Positions 58,601-64,000 of a DNA stretch of 64,000 nucleotides are shown one piece after another. The position numbers and the translations under genes are program-made. Numbering within the stretch: position 1 is the stretch's first letter; each line of letters opens with the position of its first letter. The stretch covers positions 1 to 64,000 of the forward strand of contig NZ_JAODNK010000120.1 of the NCBI RefSeq assembly GCF_025465275.1, in the 5' to 3' direction. This stretch comes from Nocardia sp. (lineage in GTDB: Bacteria; Actinomycetota; Actinomycetes; Mycobacteriales; Mycobacteriaceae). The notes under the pieces were generated by a model. It was not told the origin of the DNA, ran no database searches, and saw only the letters and a program-made list of their open reading frames with translations.

Positions 58601-59001
58601 GTATTGGAGACCGCGAGTTGATCGAGGGTGAACGCACCGATATAGACGCCGATCGACGTCCCGGCAATGTGTCCCGCGATGCCCGCATCGTCGAGCGCCT
58701 CCCAGGCGACCTCCAGAATGAGCCGCTGCTGCGGATCCATGGATGCGGCCTCACGCGGCGAGATCCCGAAGAAGTCGGGATCGAAAGCCCAAGGGTCGCC
58801 GGTCATGAAGGCGCCCCGCTTGGTGTACATGCGACCGGGCGTACGCCGGTCCGGGTCGTAGTAACGGCGGTAGTCCCAGCGCGTGGCCGGAATGTCGACG
58901 ACGCCGTCGCCCTTGTTGATGATGAAGTCCCAGAAGGATTCCGGTGAATCGATACCACCCGCGTATCGGCACCCGATTCCGACAATGGCAATGTCAGACA
59001 C
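52651..59001 (-). CDS. Type I reducing polyketide synthase, MAS-like (KS-AT-DH-ER-KR-ACP)
   Basis: The 2116-residue synthase starts at GTG 59001 (GAGGAG five bases upstream). Domains: KS 1-430 (C175 in DTACSSS, H310 in EAHGTGT, H350 in GHTEAAS); AT 525-820 (S618 in GHSVGE, specificity region VPYHS); DH 880-1140 (H918 in DHVVGGARILP, D1076 in HPAVVDAALQ); a structural pseudo-KR 1165-1400; ER 1405-1730 (LNFKDPLKVLG, HGAAGGVGSA); KR 1745-1980 (GGFGAFG, S1885, Y1898, N1902); ACP 2020-2100 (S2060 in LGLDSL). All sites are intact and no thioesterase is present. Length and order match mycobacterial mycocerosic acid synthase, so it probably works iteratively to give a saturated chain. Malonyl or methylmalonyl use is unclear. 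The next gene, an AOS, could release the product. Confidence 0.97.
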   Translation of the reverse strand: MSDIAIVGIGCRYAGGIDSPESFWDFIINKGDGVVDIPATRWDYRRYYDPDRRTPGRMYTKRGAFMTGDPWAFDPDFFGISPREAASMDPQQRLILEVAWEALDDAGIAGHIAGTSIGVYIGAFTLDQLAVSNTTEALPYVDMHTAAGASYTMLSNRIAFALNLVGPALTVDTACSSSLVALHLACQALQNGDCRVAMAGGVTMLLQPEAFVTMCKGGFLATDGRSKPFDAAADGYGRGEGSGMVVLKKLEDAERDGDRVYAVIKATGSNQDGRTTAITVPNADLQEALAKTVTVRAGIAPHEVTYVEAHGTGTPVGDPLELRAIGRAYGQVEGRTTPVGVGSVKGQLGHTEAASGIASIIKSALAISKRTIAPQGWLDTPNPDIPFDELGIKLQLEAETVGPEIERMTVAVNGFGYGGTNAHAILQEYLPAADAVRQPRHFGVLPLSARTDQAARDLARGFAELIADGADPGRLAEAAWTRRQHHQFRTGLTFADDTELVHALIEFANGSGRAATKVIPRKVAEPVFVFTGMGPQWWGMGRELLAAGGTFAAEAARIDAVFQEISGWSIIEELQRPEEESRVTTTAIAQPANFLVQVALFAMLEELGIRPAAVVGHSVGEVSAAYVTGMLSLHDALLVSYHRARLQATTAGSGGMLAVGLPRSAAQELIDGDELVDIAAVNSPSAVTLAGAVERLDAIAESLTEQGIFARRLQVEVPYHSYLMEPILDELRTVLADLKLSDPTLPLLSTVTGQTVTAGDWDAEYWCSNVRRPVRFADAITALVGTGSRVFLEVGPHPVLGANIREILIGVDETGTTVATLDRKQADADSIRQTIAGLYSAGVLDIGALFGDLVTPHIELPRYPWQRTHLRHELAIFQQLQHGTPGVYSMLGDPDLNNATTSWRIQLSVGAYPWLEDHVVGGARILPGAAYLDAALSAAALRTESTRVAVEQVRFLAPLIIDDGTAPTLELHVEETTRRFTIRSRAKADALWTTNATGRLVEGTFEPTTVTLPDVDEMHAVDPAAFYAGLAARGLQYGPAFQRTTSIRISGSTVLATLDGTIATDSGHLAHPAVVDAALQSVAALLAGTGGTEDGAMVPVGVAEVRAFGIIPDQVTVVARLDTSAAPVADIDLLDAQQRVVLQIIGMRFGSIAPGRGALQRMTDFFYEDRWEMREPVDRSGLPSAEAAFTVVFDLGTQPSARAAEIAGLGRGETLVLGEPSREDLETLVRERLEAAITHEGVERLHVVLVAGTEYDDLDNLWTLRRVAVAFEAFFEDWVVRRGVEVPIMGDGSMHVTLITEHAFAHPHEEAAPDPVHAALLGARRVLLNEQPRLRWRLVDLESEVTTKELAAELAIAGAFTYDHSDEVFLRNGLRWVTVVDASLQGRIDGLDEAVPLTDPEANFTLELPKSRVLSRLGWRRCDRQAPGPNDVEVRLRAIGLNFKDPLKVLGVLGEEELAGTAFGLVPGMEGDGVIVRIGSDVTDLAVGDKVIMSSKGMFGRFHTTDRGLVTQVPEEHQPGYCTSDTAFATAEHALLGLSHLQPGEVVLVHGAAGGVGSAAVQIAKLHKAIVIGTASTDERREYVLEQGADHVLDSRSLNFADDVLALTGGTGADIVISTAPGEILRRNFQAVAEFGRIVEIGKADIYGGGVLDLRFFDKNISYHSFDLDRMFALRRVESVERMKRVEASLASGHYKRLPFTLYDTDDVVRAFEDVARSTQIGRIAVSLDSAAPLVRPQIPKVTVDPDAQYLITGGFGAFGLAIGRWLVGLGARHLTLLGRSGATTDASRNQLAAWEHQGVQVISERADVTDYEAMAAVVGRAHSPEHPLRGVFHTAGVVDDKRITVMDRDSLATVYRPKIEGARALRNGIALAGAELDLFVLFSSGSAIFGGVGQYSYTAANLALQSIADVVARDGGKVLAVGWGHMSGGGMAEAEENLARYLRNTGFDSVDMDEGTEFLERALELGLHHQVAMIPVDWSKVSATAPFFAMTGRVEAQIAAAAEDDSAASQLVAALRALDEQKRGDVVAHMLAEQLAVVMGVDADSIDLTVPVPELGLDSLMAVEFGALVGKTLGIDLISLKLGRTFTLQQAGTRAAEILIGASGDAVPAAVEVTA

Positions 59002-59069
59002 TACGACTCCTCGGCAAAAGATTGAACTGGTGATTCCCCCCCGAGAAGGCTGTCGCCGGTCCGGCGCGC

Positions 59070-59693
59070 TCAGGGCGCCGGAACAGGCTGCCGCAGCATG
59101 AAATTCATCTCAGGTCCGATACTCCCGATACGGACCTGGCGAATGACGTCGTAGCCGAAGGCGGTGTAATAGGCGATATTGCCGTCCTTACAAATCCCGC
59201 CGACCGTGTCCGACTGCTGATCGGCCAGTGCGTTGAGCCATGTGACGAGCTTGCGCCCCACTCCGGCGCGCTGTACCGCCGGATCCGCGCCGAGGTACAC
59301 CATGAAGTGATGTCCTTCGGTGGGCCGGACCTCGGCAATCGCCTCGTCCACATGCATGCCCCGAGTGGTCCCCGCACCCATGGCCCACAGCAGCAGCGGC
59401 CCCGAAACCGCTTCCCGCCAGAGTGATTTGCGGTATCCCGCCGGATACCAGAGCAGTGCGCCCACCACCTTGCCGTCGACGGTGGCGACCGCTGCGCCGT
59501 CCGCCGGCAGGAAGCGGTACCGGATCATCAAGCGCAGCATGCGCGGTGACCTGCGGTGCCGGTCCGTTTCGTCGGGGAAGACGTACTCCTCGATCGGGTC
59601 ATCGGTCGCGAACGCCCTGCAGATGATTCGCGCGATGTCGTCGATGTCGTGCTCGGTGGCTCGGCGGATGACCGGTACAACCGACTGATCCAA
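59070..59693 (-). CDS. GNAT family N-acyltransferase
   Basis: The 207-residue protein uses TTG 59693 with GAGGGA five bases upstream. GNAT motif A is YLGADPAVQRAGVGRKLV (Q141RAGVG), with the preceding beta-4 strand at HHFMVYL and the C-terminal ICKDGNIAYYTAFGYDV. It transfers an acetyl or acyl group from CoA to an amine. It is 68 bases upstream of the PKS in the same direction with no terminator between, so it heads the PKS-AOS operon. In this context the amine made by the AOS is the obvious acceptor, which would give an N-acyl aminoketone or amino alcohol. Self-protection or protein acetylation are alternatives. Confidence 0.88.
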   Translation of the reverse strand: MDQSVVPVIRRATEHDIDDIARIICRAFATDDPIEEYVFPDETDRHRRSPRMLRLMIRYRFLPADGAAVATVDGKVVGALLWYPAGYRKSLWREAVSGPLLLWAMGAGTTRGMHVDEAIAEVRPTEGHHFMVYLGADPAVQRAGVGRKLVTWLNALADQQSDTVGGICKDGNIAYYTAFGYDVIRQVRIGSIGPEMNFMLRQPVPAP

Positions 59694-59780
59694 GACTGTC
59701 CCTCTACCTTGTGCTACCCGATGCCCGGCCGCGCTGACGGGCAGATCTGCACGCCCATACCCAGGGCGGTAGCTCTTAGG

Positions 59781-59794
59781 CTACTGACCAGTAG
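59781..59794. promoter_or_regulatory. CTACTG-AC-CAGTAG operator upstream of the PKS operon
   Basis: A perfect 6-bp-arm dyad lies 88 bases before the GNAT start. A second dyad, GGCCAG-CC-CTGGCC, follows at 59803-59816. TAACCT and TAGCCT hexamers on the minus strand around the first dyad are possible -10 elements, so a TetR-type repressor bound here would block the promoter. The remaining 259-bp gap (59694-59952) contains no gene. Confidence 0.5.
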
Positions 59795-59952
59795 GTTACA
59801 TTGGCCAGCCCTGGCCGTTAGCCATACAAGTTGTGGCATAGAACAATTCGCCGAACCATTGCCAAGGAGGCGTGAATCACATAAAGTCTCCGGCGCGAAT
59901 CACCTGGTACGCAACATAATTGACTCAGACAGTTATGCGGCGGTTCTTGAAA

Positions 59953-60312
59953 TCAGAGCAACGCCTGTGCGGTGGTGTAGGCCAAAAGGGTTGCGCCCAG
60001 CCCCGCGATCACGCTGACGCTGACATTGAGTGCGGCGTAGAGGTACGCGCGCTGCTCGGCCAAACGGACCGTTTCATAACTGAAGGTGCTGTAGGTGGTC
60101 AGCGCACCGCAGAAGCCGGTGCCGATGAGCGCGAAGACCGGCGACGAGACAGCAGCCCCGGTAATTCCGCCCAGCACCAGGCAGCCGATGAGATTGACCG
60201 TGAAGGTGCCCCACGGGAAAAGGCTGTCGTGCCGAGTCTGAACCGCGCGATCGGTGAGGTAGCGCAACGGCGCACCGACTATGGCGCCGAGTACTACGAG
60301 TAGGGCGGTCAC
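59953..60312 (-). CDS. crcB: Fluoride channel CrcB/Fluc, second subunit
   Basis: GTG 60312 overlaps the stop of the first crcB gene (GTGA) and gives 119 residues with four membrane helices. Fluc signatures are present: GTFTVNLIGCLVLG with the pore asparagine N40, and GFCGALTTYSTFSYE, which holds the central Na site and phenylalanine-box residues. Fluc subunits form antiparallel dual-topology dimers that let fluoride out of the cytoplasm. A tandem unequal pair means a heterodimer with fixed opposite topologies. I found no fluoride riboswitch upstream of the pair. Confidence 0.93.
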   Translation of the reverse strand: MTALLVVLGAIVGAPLRYLTDRAVQTRHDSLFPWGTFTVNLIGCLVLGGITGAAVSSPVFALIGTGFCGALTTYSTFSYETVRLAEQRAYLYAALNVSVSVIAGLGATLLAYTTAQALL

Positions 60313-60821
60313 TTGGCGACCTCCATGCGACGGAGTGCAGCCGCGTGCAGGCCGCGGGTCAGGCGCATGGCGGCCAGCGCTGCCAGTAGTGCGCACAACA
60401 ATGTGGCTGCCAGATAGGTGAACGCGAGTGCGACCGTGCCCGGCTGTATCAGGGCCCGCGTCTCATTGGCATAGGTCGAGAAGGTGGTGAAACCGCCGAG
60501 AATGCCCACGCCCAGGAACGGGCGGGTCAGCGGGTGGGCTTTGCGAATATCGGTGATCACCACCATGAGCACACCGATCAGGAAGCATCCGATCACATTG
60601 GTGACGAAGGTGGCCCACGGAAATCCGCCGGCCGGTGTCGGCCACACCTGCGCCAGCCCGAACCGGGCCAAGGCTCCGAGCGCGCCGCCTGCCGCGATCA
60701 CCGCCAGTACCAAGCCGTGTGTTGCGGAGAGTTCCTGCCGCTGCCCGGAGGTATGAAGATCGACATCGGAATCGATCGGTGAGAAAGGAGTTCCATCCTT
60801 CTCGGTCCGCTCACTGGTCAC
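60309..60821 (-). CDS. crcB: Fluoride channel CrcB/Fluc, first subunit
   Basis: The 170-residue protein has a 30-residue polar N-terminal tail and then four helices with the Fluc motifs GALARFGLAQV, ATFVTNVIGCFLIG and GILGGFTTFSTYANE. The long tail is charged, unlike the partner, which may fix its orientation. It overlaps the second subunit gene by four bases, so both are made in equal amounts. The region upstream contains a decayed agmatine deiminase fragment, and the promoter lies within it or just before this gene. Confidence 0.93.
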   Translation of the reverse strand: MTSERTEKDGTPFSPIDSDVDLHTSGQRQELSATHGLVLAVIAAGGALGALARFGLAQVWPTPAGGFPWATFVTNVIGCFLIGVLMVVITDIRKAHPLTRPFLGVGILGGFTTFSTYANETRALIQPGTVALAFTYLAATLLCALLAALAAMRLTRGLHAAALRRMEVAK

Positions 60822-60961
60822 ACAGGTCTCCTACCTCAGCCACCCGCAGGTGTTCCATGGGTAGGGACTGTTGGCGGCGACCGTGCCGCGGTTGTTCCGA
60901 CCGCCGGAATTGTTCCGGTTCGATCGGAGCGGCGAGCCCCACCGCCGCATCGCTGACCAGG

Positions 60962-61147
60962 ATAGTCAACCTGTGTTCGATTGCGCGCATCGCTCCCGAA
61001 TTCGGGGATTCGGACACCGACTCGGCGGCCAAGGCAACGCTGGACCGGCTGTTCCCCGGCAGGGAGGTCGTGCGGATCAATATCGATGCCATTGCCGCGG
61101 GCGGTGGCGGCATCCACTGCACCACTCAGCAGGAACCCGCCGACTAG
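60962..61147 (+). pseudogene. Agmatine deiminase, C-terminal relic
   Basis: Frame 60962-61147 reads IVNLCSIARIAPEFGDSDTD, then a helix ending LFPGREVVRINIDAIAAG and the catalytic-cysteine end GGGGIHCTTQQEPAD before TAG. This is the last 60 residues of agmatine deiminase (a peptidylarginine deiminase-fold enzyme), complete with the nucleophile Cys. The preceding 300 residues are absent; 60822-60960 has no matching frame. It is a truncated relic between the divergent crcB pair and the convergent PucR gene. Confidence 0.75.
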
Positions 61148-61175
61148 TCGTGGCTCGGGCTTGCCTGTCCGTCTG

Positions 61176-62372
61176 CTACCGAGCAGGGGTGGCTAGCAGG
61201 CGGGTGGCGCGCAGGGCCAGGTAGAGCTCGGCGGTGTGCTTGGGGTCGGTGTAGTCGCGCCCGGTGAGTTCCTGGATGCGGCGCAGCCGGTGATGAATGG
61301 TGTTGCGGTGGTAGTGCAGCCGGGTCGCGACGGCGGTGCTCGAACCATTGCATTCGAACCACATGTCCAGGGTGTCGAGCAGGGTGGCTCGTTCCTGCGG
61401 ATCGGGGAGATCGAGGATGGGCCCCAGAATGTGCTGGGCCAGTTCCTGTCCGGCATTCGGTGCGTGCGCGATGAACAGCGGGATGGCCGTATCGCCGTAG
61501 GTGGTGACCGCGACCGTTCCGGGTTCGGTGCAGTGGCAGGCCAATTCGGCCTCGCGAAGAGCGGCCACGGCCTCGGCGGGAGTGGTGAAGGGACGGCTCA
61601 GCCCGATGCGCCCGGTGGCGGACGCCCGCAGCATGGTGGGGAGCGCGGTGACCGAGCGGGCGGCGGTCAGACTGAGCAGGCCGATCTGCGCATCCAGCTC
61701 GGTGAGCCAGATGGAGTTGATATACCTTGCGGCCAAATGGGTTTCGATGCCTTCGAGGGCCGAGATCCCCCGGGTTGCGAGCTCCGCGCTGACCACCACA
61801 AAGGTTCCGGAATGCGGAAGTTGCAGGTGGCGCGCCACTTCCCATAGTGCGTTGCTGTCGATATTGCCGTCCAGCAGGGAGCGCAGCATCAGCCGCCGCT
61901 CCTCGCGATCGCGGCGTGCCCGGTCGGCGACATGCCCGCTGTAGGCCTCGGCGGCCGCACTCGAGTACTCGTCGATAATCTTCCACACCTCGGAGGCCAG
62001 GTGCGGCAACGATTCTCGCGATCCCTCGCCCACCTCGTCGAGTAGCCGATCCCAGATGAGTCGCCCGCACAGCCGATAGGCGTGCAGCAGTGCGGCCAGC
62101 GGCACGCCCTGTTCGGCCTTGAGTCGTCCGGCTGCCGCAGCGGCGGTCAGTGACACCTGCCCGGACCCGGCCAGCTGCGTGAGTACGGACGCGACATTGT
62201 CACGCACCGAATTCGTGAGTTGGTCGTCGGTGAGCTGTGTGGCTTCGGCATAGGCGTGATCCCCGGCGCGAATGTGCACCACCAATTCGGCGGTGAGCTC
62301 CTCCAGCCGGGCGAGCAGGCGCTGCGCGAGCACAGTCGAATGGTCCAGTTCAGGGCGGATCACGACCGACAT
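61176..62372 (-). CDS. PucR/CdaR-type transcriptional regulator
   Basis: The 398-residue protein has an N-terminal helical sensor region (MSVVIRPELDHSTVLAQRLL onward, RsbRD_N-like), a central GGDEF-like CdaR domain and a C-terminal PucR helix-turn-helix, NGSSTAVATRLHYHRNTIHH then RLRRIQELTGRDYTDPKHTA. PucR-type regulators usually activate neighbouring catabolic genes. It is divergent from a GMC oxidoreductase with a perfect 14-bp palindrome between, so that oxidoreductase is the likely target. Confidence 0.9.
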   Translation of the reverse strand: MSVVIRPELDHSTVLAQRLLARLEELTAELVVHIRAGDHAYAEATQLTDDQLTNSVRDNVASVLTQLAGSGQVSLTAAAAAGRLKAEQGVPLAALLHAYRLCGRLIWDRLLDEVGEGSRESLPHLASEVWKIIDEYSSAAAEAYSGHVADRARRDREERRLMLRSLLDGNIDSNALWEVARHLQLPHSGTFVVVSAELATRGISALEGIETHLAARYINSIWLTELDAQIGLLSLTAARSVTALPTMLRASATGRIGLSRPFTTPAEAVAALREAELACHCTEPGTVAVTTYGDTAIPLFIAHAPNAGQELAQHILGPILDLPDPQERATLLDTLDMWFECNGSSTAVATRLHYHRNTIHHRLRRIQELTGRDYTDPKHTAELYLALRATRLLATPAR

Positions 62373-62407
62373 GGACTGATTTTAGTGCCCAGGTGGTCGA
62401 TTCGGGT

Positions 62408-62421
62408 TGTGCTCGAGCACA
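62408..62421. promoter_or_regulatory. Perfect 14-bp palindrome TGTGCTCGAGCACA
   Basis: The palindrome lies in the 178-bp divergent region, 36 bases before the PucR start and 130 bases before the GMC start. Its right half, GAGCACAGTCG, recurs within the 5-prime end of the PucR gene at 62328-62338, so the regulator may bind two sites. No other inverted repeat of this quality is in the gap. Confidence 0.55.
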
Positions 62422-62550
62422 GTCGCACACCCGGCTATTGGAAACTCCCGCCCATGGTGGCCGGCGGTCCCGGGGCGGCACGATCGAAGTCGGTAGTGAC
62501 CCAGGCCACAGTGTTGTCGGGGGCATCGGAGCGAGGAAAGAAGTTCGAGC

Positions 62551-64000
62551 ATGTACGACTACGTTGTCGTCGGAGCCGGATCCGCAGGGTCGGTGCTGGC
62601 CGCGAGACTGTCCGAGAATCCCGATGTCACCGTGGCGCTGATCGAGGCGGGCGGCGCCGATACCGCCGACGAGATTCATATCCCCGCCGCCTTCGGCTCG
62701 CTGTTCAAAAGCCGCTGGGACTGGGATCTGGATACCGAACCGGAGCCGGGACTGCTCGGCCGGCGCGCGTATCTGCCACGCGGCAAGATGCTCGGCGGCT
62801 CCAGCTCGATGAACGCCATGATCTACATTCGCGGCAATCGGGTCGACTACGACGAGTGGGCCGCCGGCGGCGCGCAGGGCTGGGGGTACCAGGATGTGCT
62901 GCCGTATTTCCAAGTGGCCGAGGACAATGAGCGTGGCAAGGACGCCTATCACGGTGTCGGCGGACCGCTGACGGTGGCGGAGGGTCGCTCGCTCAATCCG
63001 CTCGGTGATGCCTTCCTGGAGGCCGCCGAGCAGGCGGGTTACCAGCGCAATGACGATTTCAACGGCGCCACTCAGCTGGGTGTCGGCCGCTACCAGGTGA
63101 CGCAGCGCAATGGCATGCGGTGCAGTGCCGCCGTGGCCTACCTGCATCCCGCCGCCACCCGGCCGAATCTCACGATCATCACGGATGCGCTGGCGCACAG
63201 GGTGATTCTCGACGGCGGCCGCGCGGTCGGCGTGCAGATCAGCCGGGGCGCGGAGCTCGAGGAGATTCGCGCCGAGCGTGAGGTGGTGCTGGCGGCGGGC
63301 GCGTACGGGACGCCCCAGCTCCTGCTGCTGTCGGGTGTCGGACCCGCAGATCAATTGCTGCCCTTCCAGATCGAGGTGCAGCACGAGCTTCCGGTCGGCG
63401 AGGGATTGCAGGACCACCTCATGGTCATGCTGAACTACCTGACCGAGCAGGAATCGCTCATGACCGCGCTGACGCCGGAGAATCTGGCGCTGCTGCAGGG
63501 CGAGGGCAGGGGGCCGCTGACCTCCAATGTCGGTGAGACGGGCGGATTCTTCGAGACCAGAACCGGTCTCGCGGGCCCGGATGTGCAGTTCCATCAGGCG
63601 CCGGTGCTGTTCTACGATGAGGGCCTCGGGGCGGCGGTCGCGCACGGGTTCGCCATTGGTTCCTGTGTTTTGAAGCCGACCAGTCGTGGCCGGGTCACCC
63701 TGCGTTCGGCGGCACCGGACACCGCGCCGCGCATTCTGCACAACTACCTCGCCACCGAGTCGGACCGGGCCAGCCTGCTGGCGGGCCTGCGGATCGGCCT
63801 CGACATTGCGAGCCAGCCGGCGCTGCAGGCCGTTCGTACCGGGGATTTCACTGTGCCGGAAGGTGATTCGGATGCGGAGCTGCTGACCTATGCCCAGCGC
63901 ACCGCGCAGACGCTCTATCACCCGACCTCGTCGTGTGCCATCGGGTCGGTGGTGGACAGCCGACTGCGGGTGCTCGGCATCGACGGCCTGCGGATTGCCG
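62551..64000 (+). CDS. GMC family oxidoreductase (choline/alcohol dehydrogenase-like), 3-prime end cut by window
   Basis: The frame runs from ATG 62551 to the window edge, about 483 residues without a stop. It begins with the FAD dinucleotide motif YVVVGAGSAGSVLAARLSE, and has GMC signature 1 (RGKMLGGSSSMNAMIYIRG) and signature 2 (GAYGTPQLLLLSGVGP). The C-terminal HP in LYHPTSSC carries the catalytic histidine region. GAGGAAAG precedes the ATG. Family members oxidise primary or secondary alcohols such as choline, aliphatic alcohols or polyethylene glycol. Divergence from the PucR gene suggests substrate-induced expression. Only the last 50 or so residues are missing. Confidence 0.93.
   Translation, partial: MYDYVVVGAGSAGSVLAARLSENPDVTVALIEAGGADTADEIHIPAAFGSLFKSRWDWDLDTEPEPGLLGRRAYLPRGKMLGGSSSMNAMIYIRGNRVDYDEWAAGGAQGWGYQDVLPYFQVAEDNERGKDAYHGVGGPLTVAEGRSLNPLGDAFLEAAEQAGYQRNDDFNGATQLGVGRYQVTQRNGMRCSAAVAYLHPAATRPNLTIITDALAHRVILDGGRAVGVQISRGAELEEIRAEREVVLAAGAYGTPQLLLLSGVGPADQLLPFQIEVQHELPVGEGLQDHLMVMLNYLTEQESLMTALTPENLALLQGEGRGPLTSNVGETGGFFETRTGLAGPDVQFHQAPVLFYDEGLGAAVAHGFAIGSCVLKPTSRGRVTLRSAAPDTAPRILHNYLATESDRASLLAGLRIGLDIASQPALQAVRTGDFTVPEGDSDAELLTYAQRTAQTLYHPTSSCAIGSVVDSRLRVLGIDGLRIA

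Noticed and set aside
60822..60960. Fluoride riboswitch upstream of the crcB pair
   Set aside because: The conserved crcB-motif core and pseudoknot sequence are not visible on the minus strand.
1..64000. tRNA or rRNA genes
   Set aside because: I looked in the intergenic gaps for tRNA-like T-arm and cloverleaf patterns and saw none; a covariance-model scan was not possible.

Overview
The window is GC-rich, densely packed actinomycete DNA with many GTG and TTG starts and frequent 4-bp ATGA or GTGA overlaps. A MAS-type reducing polyketide synthase, PapA-type acyltransferases, DrrAB-type exporters, an F420-type oxidoreductase, an AurF-type diiron oxygenase, an EthA/MymA-type monooxygenase and oleate hydratase all point to a mycolic-acid-producing member of Mycobacteriales. 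Nocardia is the most likely genus; this is inference, as no rRNA or other taxonomic marker is present. I see no tRNA, rRNA, CRISPR array or complete insertion sequence. One internally deleted TnpB element and two decayed gene fragments mark the turnover sites.

Left part (1-15.5 kb): the end of a long-chain acyl-CoA ligase, a degenerate repeat cluster, three leftward hydrolase or SnoaL-type genes, then a rightward lipid-decoration operon. That operon holds a small repetitive secreted protein, a PapA-like acyltransferase, a GT28/GT1-type glycosyltransferase, DrrA, DrrB and a second HxxxDG acyltransferase, followed by a secreted lipase. It looks like a machine for acylating, glycosylating and exporting a lipid. 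A PadR regulator, an AurF-like N-oxygenase and a Baeyer-Villiger-type monooxygenase follow.

Middle part (15.5-47.3 kb): a translationally coupled XRE regulator, class I aminotransferase and alanine dehydrogenase/PNT-like protein, with a nearby class V PLP enzyme, under a conspicuous dyad. After it comes ordinary accessory metabolism, each block with its own regulator: S1 protease, carboxylesterase with ROK regulator, M20 peptidase with YfcC transporter, TetR with GH1 glucosidase, LLM oxidoreductase with MarR and rhodanese, GntR with MFS, DJ-1/TetR/MDR reductase with divergent LysR, TetR/hydroxyacyl-CoA dehydrogenase/oleate hydratase, and NCS1 permease with amidase. Several regulators have a good inverted repeat in the adjacent promoter region.

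Right part (47.4-59.7 kb): the most interesting block. A leftward operon encodes a GNAT acyltransferase, a 2116-residue PKS (KS-AT-DH-ER-KR-ACP, all active sites intact, no thioesterase) and an alpha-oxoamine synthase that overlaps the PKS stop. Downstream on the same strand are an Aur1-like PAP2 enzyme, two tandem paralogous SDRs and an alpha/beta hydrolase. These are the enzyme classes needed to make a sphingoid-like amino-alcohol lipid: chain building, decarboxylative condensation with an amino acid, ketone reduction, N-acylation and head-group transfer. The chemistry is inferred from families only. The window ends with a fluoride channel pair, an agmatine deiminase relic, a PucR regulator and the start of a GMC oxidoreductase.
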